A stretch of 61,138 nucleotides of DNA, from assembly GCA_023621995.1 (NCBI GenBank), contig JAMOAB010000039.1:1-61138 (forward strand). The letters run 5' to 3'. Made by a program: the position numbers and the translations under genes. Below, one piece after another: positions 6,914 to 14,773 of this stretch. Origin of the DNA: Bacillota bacterium (GTDB lineage Bacteria; Bacillota; Clostridia; Caldicoprobacterales; Xylanivirgaceae). Positions within the stretch are counted from its first letter, which is position 1. The number at the start of each line of letters is the position of its first letter. Under the pieces are notes generated by a model. The model worked only from the letters and a program-made list of their open reading frames with translations. It ran no database searches and was not told where the DNA came from.

Positions 6914-9175
6914 TTAATCATGGTCACTGAATGGCAAACTCCCCTCGCCCATGAGGGAAAGGGATACAAATGTCTTTCTAAAATGGTGATCTAGCCCCGA
7001 GTATCGCTTTGCAATATAGTTATTATCTACCATTTTATAGAGTACACGTTCCCTACCTACGAGAACTACAAGCTCCCTTGCCCTAGTTATAGCTGTATAT
7101 AGGAGGTTGCGTGTCATGAGCATAGGTGGCCCCCATGCGATGGGAATGAGTACCACAGGGAATTCACTACCCTGACTCTTATGGATGGATATGGCATATG
7201 CAAGCTCTAGCTCATCTAATTGGGAAAATTCGTACTTCACTTCCTTGTTGTCTTCAAATACCACAGTCATTGCCTGTTCATCATTATCTATTGTGTCTAT
7301 AAATCCCACGTCTCCATTGAATATTCCTTCTCCCTCATCTATCTTTTCATCCCCTATCCTGACGGTCCACTCCATATTGTAGTTGTTCCGTATCTGCATG
7401 ACCTTGTCTCCCTCACGGAAGAGTACCTCACGGGTCTTTCTCTCCTTTTTATCGGATGAAGGTGGGTTTAGCACCTCTTGAAGAACATTGTTTAGATTAT
7501 TGACACCTACAATGCCCTTTCGCATAGGAGTTAGAATTTGAATATCATAGTGAGGATCTAAGGGAGCAAAACCTGGCAACCTGTTTACTGTAAGGTCTAC
7601 CACCGTATCTAGTATGTCGTCCATATCTTCCCGCCTATCAAAGAAGAAATCGCTACCTCGCACGTTTAAATGGGGATATTCGCCCTTGTTTATCTTATGA
7701 GCGTTTAAGACAATCATACTCTCTCCAGCTTGCCTAAATATCTCATCTAGCCTGACTACCTTTACTATGCCACTGTCTATTATATCACGGAGTACATTTC
7801 CAGGCCCCACCGATGGAAGCTGATCACTGTCTCCCACCATTATGAGCCTAGTTCCTGGTACGATTGCCTTCAACAGATTATTCATGAGAATTATATCCAC
7901 CATTGACATCTCGTCTATTATGACAACATCAGATGTCAATGGGTTATCTTCGTCTCTTTGGAAGATACCTTCTCCTTCTACCCCTCCATATTCTAAGAGG
8001 CGGTGTATTGTCTTTGCCTCCCTGCCCGTAGTCTCTGTCATGCGCTTTGCTGCCCGACCTGTGGGAGCAGCAAGGCTCACTTCAAAGCCCCGCTTTTCAA
8101 AGAGATCTATTATACAGTTTATGGTGGTTGTCTTTCCCGTGCCCGGCCCTCCTGTTATGACTAAGGCTCCATTGGATAGGGATTCTATTATAGCTTCACG
8201 CTGTTTCTTTGCAAATATGATACCCTCTTCCTTCTGAAATTTTTTAAGTTCATCGTCTATGGCATCTGTATGGGATGAGAAATCTACCATTGCAAGTTTT
8301 ATAAGGCGCTTACACACTCCAAGCTCTGCTCTATAAAATGGTGCTAAGTATACTGCTTCTATGTCTTCTATCTTTTCTATAAATATTGTCTGTTCAATTG
8401 CCATGGTCACAATTGCCTGCTCCACAAGTTCAGGTAAAACCCCTAACATATCAGATGCTGTTTCTAAAAGCTCGTCCTTTGGAAGGTAGGTGTGTCCATT
8501 ATTTGCCGCCTTAGATAATACATACTGGATACCTGCAGCTACTCGATAGGGTGAGTCGAACGATATACCCATGGTCTGGGCTATGCGATCGGCAGTCTTA
8601 AACCCTACCCCATCTACTTCAGATGCTAGGCGATATGGATTCTCTTTTATATAGGTTATTGTGTTATTGCCATACATCTTATATATTTTAACAGAAAATG
8701 CGGTGGATACGCCATAGGTTTGGAGAAACATCATTACCTCTTTTATCTCCATCTGTTCTGCAAAGGAGGTAGCTATGGTCTGTGCCTTTTTAGATCCAAT
8801 GCCTTCTATCTCTGTCAGCCTATCTGGGTTATATTGGATTATATCTAGGGTATTGGAACCAAACTTCTCCACTATCTTTTTAGCAGTAGCCTCTCCTACC
8901 CCTTTTATGAGTCCTGAAGAGAGATACCTCTCTATACTCTCTGTGGTAGAAGGTGTCTCTGCCCTAAAGCTCTCTATCTTAAGCTGCTCACCATAGTCGG
9001 GATGCACAGTCCACTCTCCGCCTATACAGACCTTTTCACCTTCATTTGCAAAGGGAAGTATACCAACGGCAGTTACAAGATGGCCACTTTCATCCTCCCG
9101 TATGTCGACTACAGTAAAGCCATTTGAATCATTTCTAAATACTATGTCTTCAATTGTCCCCTTTATCTCAATCAT
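6914..9175 (-). CDS. recD2: RecD2 family 5'-3' DNA helicase
   Basis: Superfamily 1B helicase of the RecD-like type that works without RecBC (YrrC in B. subtilis), with a role in replication-fork repair. The N-terminal OB-like region is followed by helix-hairpin-helix repeats (LIKGVGEATAKKI, LTEIEGIGSKKA, VDGVGFKTADRIA, residues about 89-195), Walker A GGPGTGKTT at 342-350, Walker B VVIIDEMSM, and the late helicase motif YAISIHKSQGSEF. I start at ATG 9175 (753 aa); a longer frame to 9265 adds 30 codons with no homology. GAGGG precedes the ATG. It ends 6 bases before comFC. Confidence 0.93.
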   Translation of the reverse strand: MIEIKGTIEDIVFRNDSNGFTVVDIREDESGHLVTAVGILPFANEGEKVCIGGEWTVHPDYGEQLKIESFRAETPSTTESIERYLSSGLIKGVGEATAKKIVEKFGSNTLDIIQYNPDRLTEIEGIGSKKAQTIATSFAEQMEIKEVMMFLQTYGVSTAFSVKIYKMYGNNTITYIKENPYRLASEVDGVGFKTADRIAQTMGISFDSPYRVAAGIQYVLSKAANNGHTYLPKDELLETASDMLGVLPELVEQAIVTMAIEQTIFIEKIEDIEAVYLAPFYRAELGVCKRLIKLAMVDFSSHTDAIDDELKKFQKEEGIIFAKKQREAIIESLSNGALVITGGPGTGKTTTINCIIDLFEKRGFEVSLAAPTGRAAKRMTETTGREAKTIHRLLEYGGVEGEGIFQRDEDNPLTSDVVIIDEMSMVDIILMNNLLKAIVPGTRLIMVGDSDQLPSVGPGNVLRDIIDSGIVKVVRLDEIFRQAGESMIVLNAHKINKGEYPHLNVRGSDFFFDRREDMDDILDTVVDLTVNRLPGFAPLDPHYDIQILTPMRKGIVGVNNLNNVLQEVLNPPSSDKKERKTREVLFREGDKVMQIRNNYNMEWTVRIGDEKIDEGEGIFNGDVGFIDTIDNDEQAMTVVFEDNKEVKYEFSQLDELELAYAISIHKSQGSEFPVVLIPIAWGPPMLMTRNLLYTAITRARELVVLVGRERVLYKMVDNNYIAKRYSGLDHHFRKTFVSLSLMGEGSLPFSDHD

Positions 9176-9356
9176 ATACTCTAAAGATCCCTCTTTAATA
9201 TAATATTTATCAAAGCGTAAGCCTCTTTTCGCTTTGAGCACTCTATACACTCGACAATATCCCAAGGCATTACACTCTTTATTATTATCATTTTTGTAAA
9301 TGACAAATTGAATATAAAAGCTATATTAATTTGGAGTTTGATTAATTATAACATAT

Positions 9357-9953
9357 TTAGGTAGAGTTATCATCCTTTTTTGAAAGGAAATGGTACAAAA
9401 ACAGGAATATATCACCCTTTGTGGCTGGTTGGTTGTATATGCTCCCCAGCTCATTTAACATAAAGCCAGAGAGATTAGATCCTAACATGTTATCCTTTAT
9501 GTGCTGAGCCATCACAATACGATTCCTAGCTGTCTTGACACTATCGAGGATCGGTACCTGCTGTCCATCCTTTAGATAGATGCAGGGGCTGCCTTCAAAA
9601 TAGTCTACCCTATCTATGCTAGATTCAAATATATAGCCTAAGGAGCCGTCATCTTTGCCTATGGGCTTTCGTACTTTAAATGGTATGAGGACCACATTAT
9701 AGTATATGGGCAGAGCATTTAGTGTCCTCTGCCCACTTATCTTTCGAGCCTCCTTCCTTATGAGGTCTATATCTTTATAAAAGAGCTTTGCCAAATCCTT
9801 TATAACGGTGGATACACGGCGAGGTTCATATATATAGGACTTGCCGTCAAATAAGATGAGGCTTATGTTTCCACCATATTCATCATACACAGGCAATATA
9901 CCACACATGCCATCCTCTAGCCATGTTTTACATATATTATCATTTGCCGACAT
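9357..9953 (-). CDS. ComK-like competence regulator (tentative)
   Basis: 198 aa soluble protein. The order of blocks recalls ComK: an N-terminal strand pair (GILPVYDEYGGNISLILFDG), a middle region around NALPIYYNVVLIPFKVRKP where ComK has its 'P..VD....IFLFPT' block, then IDRV followed by PCIYLKDGQQVPILDSVKTARNR, resembling ComK's 'VTFSNGKTMELPISYNSFENQ'. Similarity is weak and judged by eye, so the function is an inference. Its neighbours comFC and recD2 are DNA-uptake and DNA-repair genes. A strong SigA promoter precedes it, with a LexA-like box in the spacer, suggesting SOS control. If not ComK-like it is an unknown family. Confidence 0.5.
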   Translation of the reverse strand: MSANDNICKTWLEDGMCGILPVYDEYGGNISLILFDGKSYIYEPRRVSTVIKDLAKLFYKDIDLIRKEARKISGQRTLNALPIYYNVVLIPFKVRKPIGKDDGSLGYIFESSIDRVDYFEGSPCIYLKDGQQVPILDSVKTARNRIVMAQHIKDNMLGSNLSGFMLNELGSIYNQPATKGDIFLFLYHFLSKKDDNST

Positions 9954-9984
9954 TAGCTCCTACCCTCCCGTCCTCTTTTTTTAT

Positions 9985-10014
9985 ATTATAATACGAACGT
10001 ATGTTCTTTGTCAA
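9985..10014 (-). promoter_or_regulatory. SigA promoter with LexA/SOS-like box
   Basis: Minus strand: TTGACA (10009-10014), an 18-base spacer, TATAAT (9985-9990). The spacer contains, on the plus strand at 9994-10007, CGAACGTATGTTCT, matching 13 of 14 positions of the Gram-positive LexA box CGAACRNRYGTTYG. A repressor bound there would block RNA polymerase. GGGAGGTAGGAG follows as ribosome site for the gene ending at 9357. Confidence 0.7.
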
Positions 10015-10026
10015 TGCTTGGAATTT

Positions 10027-10173
10027 TCATCTCCTAATATCATTTACTGCCCTGGCAAGCTCATAGATGGATAGGGTAAGGCTATCTAGTTTGCTCTCTA
10101 TACGTACAAGTAAATACACAGATATGGCAATGGGAAAGCCTACATTCCCTATAAATCCAACTAGTTGCTCCAT
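10027..10173 (-). CDS. YvrJ family protein
   Basis: 48 aa protein, MEQLVGFIGNVGFPIAISVY followed by LLVRIESKLDSL: one N-terminal hydrophobic segment ending in LLVRIE, then a short charged helix. This is the YvrJ family (PF12841), which in Bacillota accompanies DUF1659 and DUF2922 genes exactly as here. GGGAGG precedes the ATG. The function of the group is unknown. Confidence 0.85.
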   Translation of the reverse strand: MEQLVGFIGNVGFPIAISVYLLVRIESKLDSLTLSIYELARAVNDIRR

Positions 10174-10193
10174 GTAAATCCTCCCTTCAGTGT

Positions 10194-10228
10194 TTTAAAG
10201 GGGAGGATTTAAAGTCCTCCCCTTTAAA
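10194..10228 (-). terminator. Hairpin between DUF2922 gene and yvrJ
   Basis: Minus strand AAAGGGGAGGA, loop CTTTAAA, TCCTCCCCTTT, then AAAACA. The 11-bp perfect stem sits in the 58-base gap between the DUF2922 stop and the yvrJ ribosome site. The tail is not a pure U-run, so it may be a weak or partial terminator that lowers yvrJ expression, or an RNA-stability stem. Confidence 0.55.
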
Positions 10229-10231
10229 TTA

Positions 10232-10456
10232 CTAGCTAAGCTCTAGAGGTGTCTTATCGGTAGTTATAATAGCGGCGCTAACTACTTCAACTAGGCCTCC
10301 ACCTACGCTAAATACATCGTTTGATACTATTAAATCCATTGCTGCCTTCACCTCAGCTCCGGTTAGGTCTGCCTTAGGATCATTTAGTGTGAGGCGATGG
10401 TTTCTCCCCTCTGCTGTCTTGAAAATCATCTCAAGTGTACTTGCCAATTTTTCCAC
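10232..10456 (-). CDS. DUF2922 family protein
   Basis: 74 aa, beginning MEKLASTLEMIFKTAEGRNHRLTLNDPKADLT with an acidic-hydrophobic C-terminal half (VSAAIITTDKTPLELS). The pattern 'F.t..G....+.+..pk.dlt...v...M..i+....F' is the DUF2922 signature. It lies between the DUF1659 gene and yvrJ on one strand with a good ribosome site (GGAGGGGGG). Small cytosolic protein of unknown role. Confidence 0.85.
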   Translation of the reverse strand: MEKLASTLEMIFKTAEGRNHRLTLNDPKADLTGAEVKAAMDLIVSNDVFSVGGGLVEVVSAAIITTDKTPLELS

Positions 10457-10489
10457 CCCCCTCCTTTCCTATATTCTGCTCAATATACA

Positions 10490-10714
10490 CTACGCATCTT
10501 CATAAGCTACTTGGACATTCCTCACTATAGTATCCATTTGGTTCTCCTGAAGTCCTATGAGGGCTAGTGCCACACTATATAGGTCTTCATCTGATATGGT
10601 AGATCTTATCCTATTTAGGGTTCTGGTACGGAATATTGCCTTACCTTCATCATCTTCCCCTACTTTAAACCTAATCTGTAGACTAGAATCCATATCCCTC
10701 AAATTAAGTGCCAT
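10490..10714 (-). CDS. DUF1659 family protein
   Basis: 74 aa, with the DUF1659 pattern: LQIRFKVGEDDEGKAIFRTRTLNRI, then ISDEDLYSVALALIGLQENQ. It resembles DUF2922 in size and fold pattern, and the two may be distant relatives. First gene of the DUF1659-DUF2922-YvrJ group, 33 bases ahead of the DUF2922 gene. Function unknown. Confidence 0.85.
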   Translation of the reverse strand: MALNLRDMDSSLQIRFKVGEDDEGKAIFRTRTLNRIRSTISDEDLYSVALALIGLQENQMDTIVRNVQVAYEDA

Positions 10715-10797
10715 CTTAAAACCTCCCTTCCACTATTTTTAGGCTCCCGGGGGCCCTGCCCTAAGGCTTGCCTATATTGTACAATCACTATCCAAAA

Positions 10798-10829
10798 ATA
10801 AAAAAAGTCGAGGAGGGCTCTCCTCGGCC
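10798..10829 (-). terminator. Terminator after the 10906-11259 gene
   Basis: Minus strand CGAGGAG, loop AGCC, CTCCTCG, then ACTTTTTTTATTTTT. A strong stem and a long U-run make this a good intrinsic terminator. Confidence 0.85.
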
Positions 10830-10844
10830 AGAGTATATGTAGTC

Positions 10845-10858
10845 AGAACACATGTTCG
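10845..10858. promoter_or_regulatory. LexA-like palindrome (13 of 14)
   Basis: AGAACACATGTTCG matches CGAACRNRYGTTYG at 13 of 14 bases. It lies between the stop at 10906 and the terminator at 10798-10829, where no clear promoter is visible. Its role is uncertain and it may be chance. Confidence 0.3.
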
Positions 10859-10905
10859 TGTTGTCTGCCCTATTATTCTTCTCATTTTTTGTCTTATAAT
10901 TATCT

Positions 10906-11259
10906 TCACATACTTTCTAAATAAGAAGATAGTTCATCTGGCTTTAATAATTTTATAAAACAGTAATCTTCGCCTAGTTTTTCCATTATCTTTGCTGTCT
11001 CATCACTAGATCCTACATCTACCAATACAATATTGAGAAGCATATCTTCCCTACCTTCAATCCCTGCCTTCAATATGAATCCACGGACAAGTCCTTCAAT
11101 TACGTCTTGTTGGTTCTTGGCAGATATTATCACGCTTAACCTTCCCTTATCTATATGCTTTGCATACCTAATATGCTGGTATACCTTTAAGGCAAAGAGT
11201 ACCATGCCAAATATTGCAAATGTCCAGAGGACTATGGCTGTATATACATCTATAAACAT
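10906..11259 (-). CDS. Short membrane-anchored glycosyltransferase-like protein
   Basis: 117 aa from ATG 11259 (GGAGGTAGGCAAT upstream; a second ATG six codons earlier has a poorer site). Residues 1-25 form one membrane segment (VYTAIVLWTFAIFGMVLFALKVY). The rest looks like the first half of a GT2-type fold: LSVIISAKNQQDVIEGLVRGFI, then NIVLVDVGSSDETAKIMEKL, which resembles the 'VDDGSSDGT' nucleotide-sugar motif. It is far too short for a full glycosyltransferase. It may be a stand-alone regulatory remnant family or a degenerate enzyme. It lies downstream of metK, beyond the metK terminator. Confidence 0.6.
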   Translation of the reverse strand: MFIDVYTAIVLWTFAIFGMVLFALKVYQHIRYAKHIDKGRLSVIISAKNQQDVIEGLVRGFILKAGIEGREDMLLNIVLVDVGSSDETAKIMEKLGEDYCFIKLLKPDELSSYLESM

Positions 11260-11310
11260 ATTGCCTACCTCCTCCATTCCTTGGTACTTTCATAATATGC
11301 AAGAGTTTTC

Positions 11311-11344
11311 CAAAAAGTGAAAGAGCCCACGTATGGGCTCTTCA
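11311..11344 (-). terminator. metK terminator
   Basis: Minus strand AAGAGCCC, loop, GGGCTCTT, then TCACTTTTTGG, beginning one base after the metK stop codon. Confidence 0.75.
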
Positions 11345-12532
11345 TTAAAAAGCTTGGGATTTAAGGGCTTCTACCTTGTCAAGTCTCTCCCAAGGCAGAT
11401 CTATATCTGTCCTACCAAAATGTCCATAGGCTGCAACCTGCTTGTAGATAGGTCTTCTAAGGTCTAGGTCTCTGATTATTGCAGCAGGTCTTAGGTCAAA
11501 ATTCTTATTTATAAGTTCGACTATCTCGTCATCTGATATTTTACCTGTACCAAATGTGTCAACATGTATGGATACTGGCTTTGCAACGCCTATTGCATAG
11601 GCAAGTTGTAATTCACACCTATCGGCGATACCAGCAGCCACTATATTTTTAGCCACATATCTTGCAGCATAAGAAGCAGAACGATCGACTTTTGTAGGAT
11701 CCTTACCTGAGAAGGCACCACCTCCATGTTTTCCATAGCCACCATATGTGTCTACTATAATCTTACGTCCGGTAAGACCTGAGTCACCCTGTGGTCCTCC
11801 GACTACAAATCTGCCAGTTGGATTTATGAGGAATTTTGTATCCTCATCTAAGAGCTCCTCTGATATGGTGCCCTTTATGACGTTCTCTATTATATCCCTC
11901 TCTAAGGTCTCCCTATCAATACTTGGATGATGCTGGGTGGATATTACTACAGTATCTACTCTATATGGCTTTCCATCCCTATATTCTACAGTTACCTGGG
12001 ACTTTCCATCTGGTCTTAGATAGTCAAGTGTGCCATTTTTCCTTACAACTGATAGCTTACGTGTAAGCTTATGGGCTAGGGATATTGCCATGGGCATTAG
12101 CTCCGGCGTCTCATTACATGCATAGCCAAACATCATACCTTGGTCTCCAGCTCCTATAGCTTCAATGGCATTATCATCCATAAGTCCCTCTTTAGCCTCT
12201 AATGCCTTGTCTACACCGAGGGCTATATCTGGTGACTGCTCATCTATAGATGTTATCACTGCACAGGTCTCAGCATCAAATCCAAATTTTGCCCTAGTAT
12301 AGCCTATTTCGGCAACTGTCTCCCTGACGATTTTGGGAATATCCACATAACAGTTGGTTGTAATCTCACCCATGACCAATACCATGCCTGTGGTAACAGC
12401 AGTTTCACAAGCCACCCTTGCCTGACTATCTTTGGCTAGTATGGCATCAAGTACTGCATCTGAGATCTGATCGCATATCTTATCTGGGTGCCCCTCTGTT
12501 ACAGATTCTGATGTAAAATATGTCTTTACCAT
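11345..12532 (-). CDS. metK: S-adenosylmethionine synthase
   Basis: Makes S-adenosylmethionine from methionine and ATP. 395 aa, normal length. It has the signatures [17 protein letters not shown] near residue 14, [12 protein letters not shown] near 127 and [17 protein letters not shown] near 250, with the ATP- and metal-binding His, Asp and Lys residues in place. Its leader contains a SAM-I riboswitch, so product SAM represses the gene. SAM use is picked up by the SAH-recycling pair at 19.7-22.2 kb. Confidence 0.97.
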   Translation of the reverse strand: MVKTYFTSESVTEGHPDKICDQISDAVLDAILAKDSQARVACETAVTTGMVLVMGEITTNCYVDIPKIVRETVAEIGYTRAKFGFDAETCAVITSIDEQSPDIALGVDKALEAKEGLMDDNAIEAIGAGDQGMMFGYACNETPELMPMAISLAHKLTRKLSVVRKNGTLDYLRPDGKSQVTVEYRDGKPYRVDTVVISTQHHPSIDRETLERDIIENVIKGTISEELLDEDTKFLINPTGRFVVGGPQGDSGLTGRKIIVDTYGGYGKHGGGAFSGKDPTKVDRSASYAARYVAKNIVAAGIADRCELQLAYAIGVAKPVSIHVDTFGTGKISDDEIVELINKNFDLRPAAIIRDLDLRRPIYKQVAAYGHFGRTDIDLPWERLDKVEALKSQAF

Positions 12533-12583
12533 AAGTATTCCTCCTTAAAGTTTTGAAAAAGGACATTTTCCTTAAGAAAGGTA

Positions 12584-12610
12584 TAAAAAAAACCCTTGAT
12601 AAAGGGTTCT
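12584..12610 (-). terminator. Riboswitch-controlled terminator of metK leader
   Basis: Minus strand AACCCTTTATCAAGGGTT followed by TTTTTTAT. Its left arm AACCCT can instead pair with AGGGTT at 12621-12626 at the 3' edge of the aptamer, giving the antiterminator. Confidence 0.88.
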
Positions 12611-12730
12611 CTACGAAAGTAACCCTCATCTTTCAGAATGCAGTGCATTCTGCAGGAATTAGCACCTAGCCCATATAAGGCCGGTTGCTGGGTTTCATCG
12701 GGCCAGTCCCTCCACCACTCTGGATAAGGA
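12611..12730 (-). ncRNA. SAM-I (S-box) riboswitch
   Basis: Minus strand carries the S-box core in order: P1 strand CTTATC, CAGAGTGGTGGAGGGACTGG, CCCGATGAAACCCAGCAACC, GGTGCTAATTCC and a closing P1 strand GATGAG that pairs fully with CTTATC (one G-U). The expected logic is that SAM holds P1, frees the terminator at 12584-12610 and stops metK transcription. Low SAM lets AGGGTT pair with the terminator arm and read-through occurs. Confidence 0.95.
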
Positions 12731-12757
12731 AAATATTCTTTTTTATTTAATAGTGTC

Positions 12758-12786
12758 ATTTTAACATATTTTATGTACAGGGTCAA
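12758..12786 (-). promoter_or_regulatory. SigA promoter of the metK leader
   Basis: Minus strand TTGACC (12781-12786), 17 bases, TAAAAT (12758-12763). The start would lie near 12751, about 20 bases before the S-box aptamer. Confidence 0.65.
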
Positions 12787-12820
12787 GACCACAAATTCCC
12801 ATAAAATATTAGGTGAATTA

Positions 12821-14272
12821 TCATTCAATAATATGACTTAAACATGACCTTATGGGTCTGCCCACTATGAGTTTCTCACCATCTGTATAGCCTTCCCCTC
12901 TACCTTCTAACTCTCCTATGAGTATATTACGCCAATACTCCACCTGCTTAATATACCTACTATCCTTGGCAAGATCATAAAGCTCTTCTGGGTCATTTTC
13001 AAGATCAAAATACTGTTCCCTACCGGTCTGAGAATACCATATATATTTTTCTTTCCCCGTTACTATAAAGTGGTTAGACTTTTTACCATAGCTATGTTCG
13101 CCGTGTATATATTCCCTCCATGCCCTGTCTTCCCCTCTTATCAAAGGAAGTACACTGCTCCCCTCTACCGTCTCAGGTATACATACTCCAGCGGCATCAA
13201 GAAGTGTAGGCATTATATCCATAAGCTCTACAGGCTCACTTATCACCCTGTTCCGTCCAAGTTCCATCATATTGCCCGGGTCATAGATTATAAGGGGTAT
13301 GTTTATACTTCCCTCATAGGGTAGGGATTTCCTAAAGAGATTGTGGTCACCTAGAAGGTCACCATGATCTGATGTAAATACTATTAAGGTGTTATGGAGT
13401 ACATCGTGATCATGGAGTGCCTGTAGCAGTCTACCTATCTGATGATCAATATGGGTTATAAGTCCATAGTAGGCTGCACGGGCCCTCTTAAGTTGCCTCT
13501 TGCCAATAATACCCTCCATACAGTCTATCATAAGTCCACTTTCATCTCTATCGTCTCTTTTGGCCCAGTCACCTATGGGAGGATCTGGTATATCCTCATC
13601 TATATATTGTTCATAATATACCGCTGGCGGATCTAGGGGCGAATGGGGACGAACAAAAGACGACATGAGGAAAAAAGGTTTAGTAGGATCACGCCGTCTC
13701 AAAAAATCTATTGACTCATGAACTACCCAGTTTGTAGGATGTAGATATTCATCATAGGGCCACGGTCTTGCCACCCACGAGTTGCAATTAAGCCCTGAAT
13801 CTATTACATCTGCTTTAAACCCTAGTTGTTCCCTAAGCCATGGAAGATAGTCGTCACACTCATTCCAACTCTCACTTGATCTACAACGGGTGCTCCTATT
13901 ATAGTGAAGATATCCATTATGTAATATTACATTGTGAAAGCCAAGCAGATGCCTTTCAGGATATACATGCATCTTACCAACACATTGAGTGTGATAACCA
14001 TTTTTAGCCAGCTCTCCAGGTAGGGTATGTTCATAGTTCCAAGGCACCATATCCTCATAGCCTACCCGACCATGTGAGACAGGTGTCATACCAGTGAAGA
14101 GGGATGCCCTGGCTGCAATACAGCTAGGCACCGCACAGTAGGCATTTTCAAACATGACACCGTCTCGTTTCATCATATCTAGATGGGGAGTTTCAACTAC
14201 AGGATGTCCAGTAGCACCTATACAGTCACCCCGCATCTGATCTACCATAAGTAATAGAATATTGGGACGCAC
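12821..14272 (-). CDS. Sulfatase (alkaline-phosphatase superfamily)
   Basis: 483 aa hydrolase of sulfate esters. [19 protein letters not shown] supplies the first metal-binding Asp. [13 protein letters not shown] holds the C-x-A-x-R formylglycine motif, and [15 protein letters not shown] supplies the second metal pair. The Cys form needs a maturase to make formylglycine; in anaerobes this is a radical-SAM anSME, which I do not see in the window. No signal peptide, so it is likely cytosolic, with substrates imported as oligosaccharides. Start is GTG 14272 behind AAGGATG. Gene is alone between tRNA-Tyr and the metK leader. Confidence 0.9.
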   Translation of the reverse strand: MRPNILLLMVDQMRGDCIGATGHPVVETPHLDMMKRDGVMFENAYCAVPSCIAARASLFTGMTPVSHGRVGYEDMVPWNYEHTLPGELAKNGYHTQCVGKMHVYPERHLLGFHNVILHNGYLHYNRSTRCRSSESWNECDDYLPWLREQLGFKADVIDSGLNCNSWVARPWPYDEYLHPTNWVVHESIDFLRRRDPTKPFFLMSSFVRPHSPLDPPAVYYEQYIDEDIPDPPIGDWAKRDDRDESGLMIDCMEGIIGKRQLKRARAAYYGLITHIDHQIGRLLQALHDHDVLHNTLIVFTSDHGDLLGDHNLFRKSLPYEGSINIPLIIYDPGNMMELGRNRVISEPVELMDIMPTLLDAAGVCIPETVEGSSVLPLIRGEDRAWREYIHGEHSYGKKSNHFIVTGKEKYIWYSQTGREQYFDLENDPEELYDLAKDSRYIKQVEYWRNILIGELEGRGEGYTDGEKLIVGRPIRSCLSHIIE

Positions 14273-14484
14273 ATTATCATCCTTCTTTTTATATTATCTA
14301 TACTAAATGCAATATATAGTCGTCACGATTGTTCTATCTTACCACATTAAGGCATATATAGTATTCTAAACTAATGCCACTCAAATAGAGGTAATAAAAA
14401 TTTTCTAGAGTATGTTTACCATTGTGGAATGACATAAAAAACATCCTATCTATAGGATATCATTATGTAGTATGATTTTCAAAC

Positions 14485-14520
14485 TAAAAAAGGCAACTAC
14501 CTAATTAGATAGTTGCCTTT
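14485..14520 (-). terminator. tRNA-Tyr terminator
   Basis: Minus strand AAGGCAACTA, loop, TAGTTGCCTT then TTTTTAG, six bases past the tRNA CCA end. Confidence 0.88.
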
Positions 14521-14525
14521 TACTT

Positions 14526-14610
14526 TGGTGGAGGAGGACGGATTCGAACCATCGAAGGCTGAGCCAACAGATTTACAGTCTGCCCCCTTTGACCGCTTGG
14601 GTACTCCTCC
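14526..14610 (-). tRNA. tRNA-Tyr (GTA)
   Basis: 85 nt including encoded CCA. The acceptor arms GGAGGAG and CTCCTCC pair fully, the T-loop is GGTTCGAATCC, the anticodon GTA is at 14574-14576, and there is a long variable arm as in bacterial tyrosine tRNAs. Confidence 0.96.
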
Positions 14611-14649
14611 ACGATTAAATTTTGTCACATCTCGCGGCTGCAATTCATA

Positions 14650-14678
14650 ATTATAGACTATGAGGAGGAAGTTGTCAA
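14650..14678 (-). promoter_or_regulatory. Consensus SigA promoter of tRNA-Tyr
   Basis: Minus strand TTGACA (14673-14678), exactly 17 bases, TATAAT (14650-14655): both boxes match the consensus fully. Confidence 0.9.
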
Positions 14679-14710
14679 CCATTTTTTCGAACTTTTTATT
14701 CTTTTTTCCA

Positions 14711-14740
14711 TTGATAAATTACTCCATACATGGTTATAAT
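14711..14740 (+). promoter_or_regulatory. SigA promoter of murC
   Basis: TTGATA (14711-14716), 18 bases, TATAAT (14735-14740), about 34 bases ahead of the chosen murC start. It is divergent from the tRNA-Tyr promoter. Confidence 0.65.
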
Positions 14741-14773
14741 AGTATGAAAGGCAATCTTAGAGGGAGTGACAAA

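Noticed and set aside
12526-12828. A 100-codon open frame on the minus strand
   Set aside because: It lies across the SAM-I riboswitch, terminator and promoter of metK and encodes nothing recognisable.
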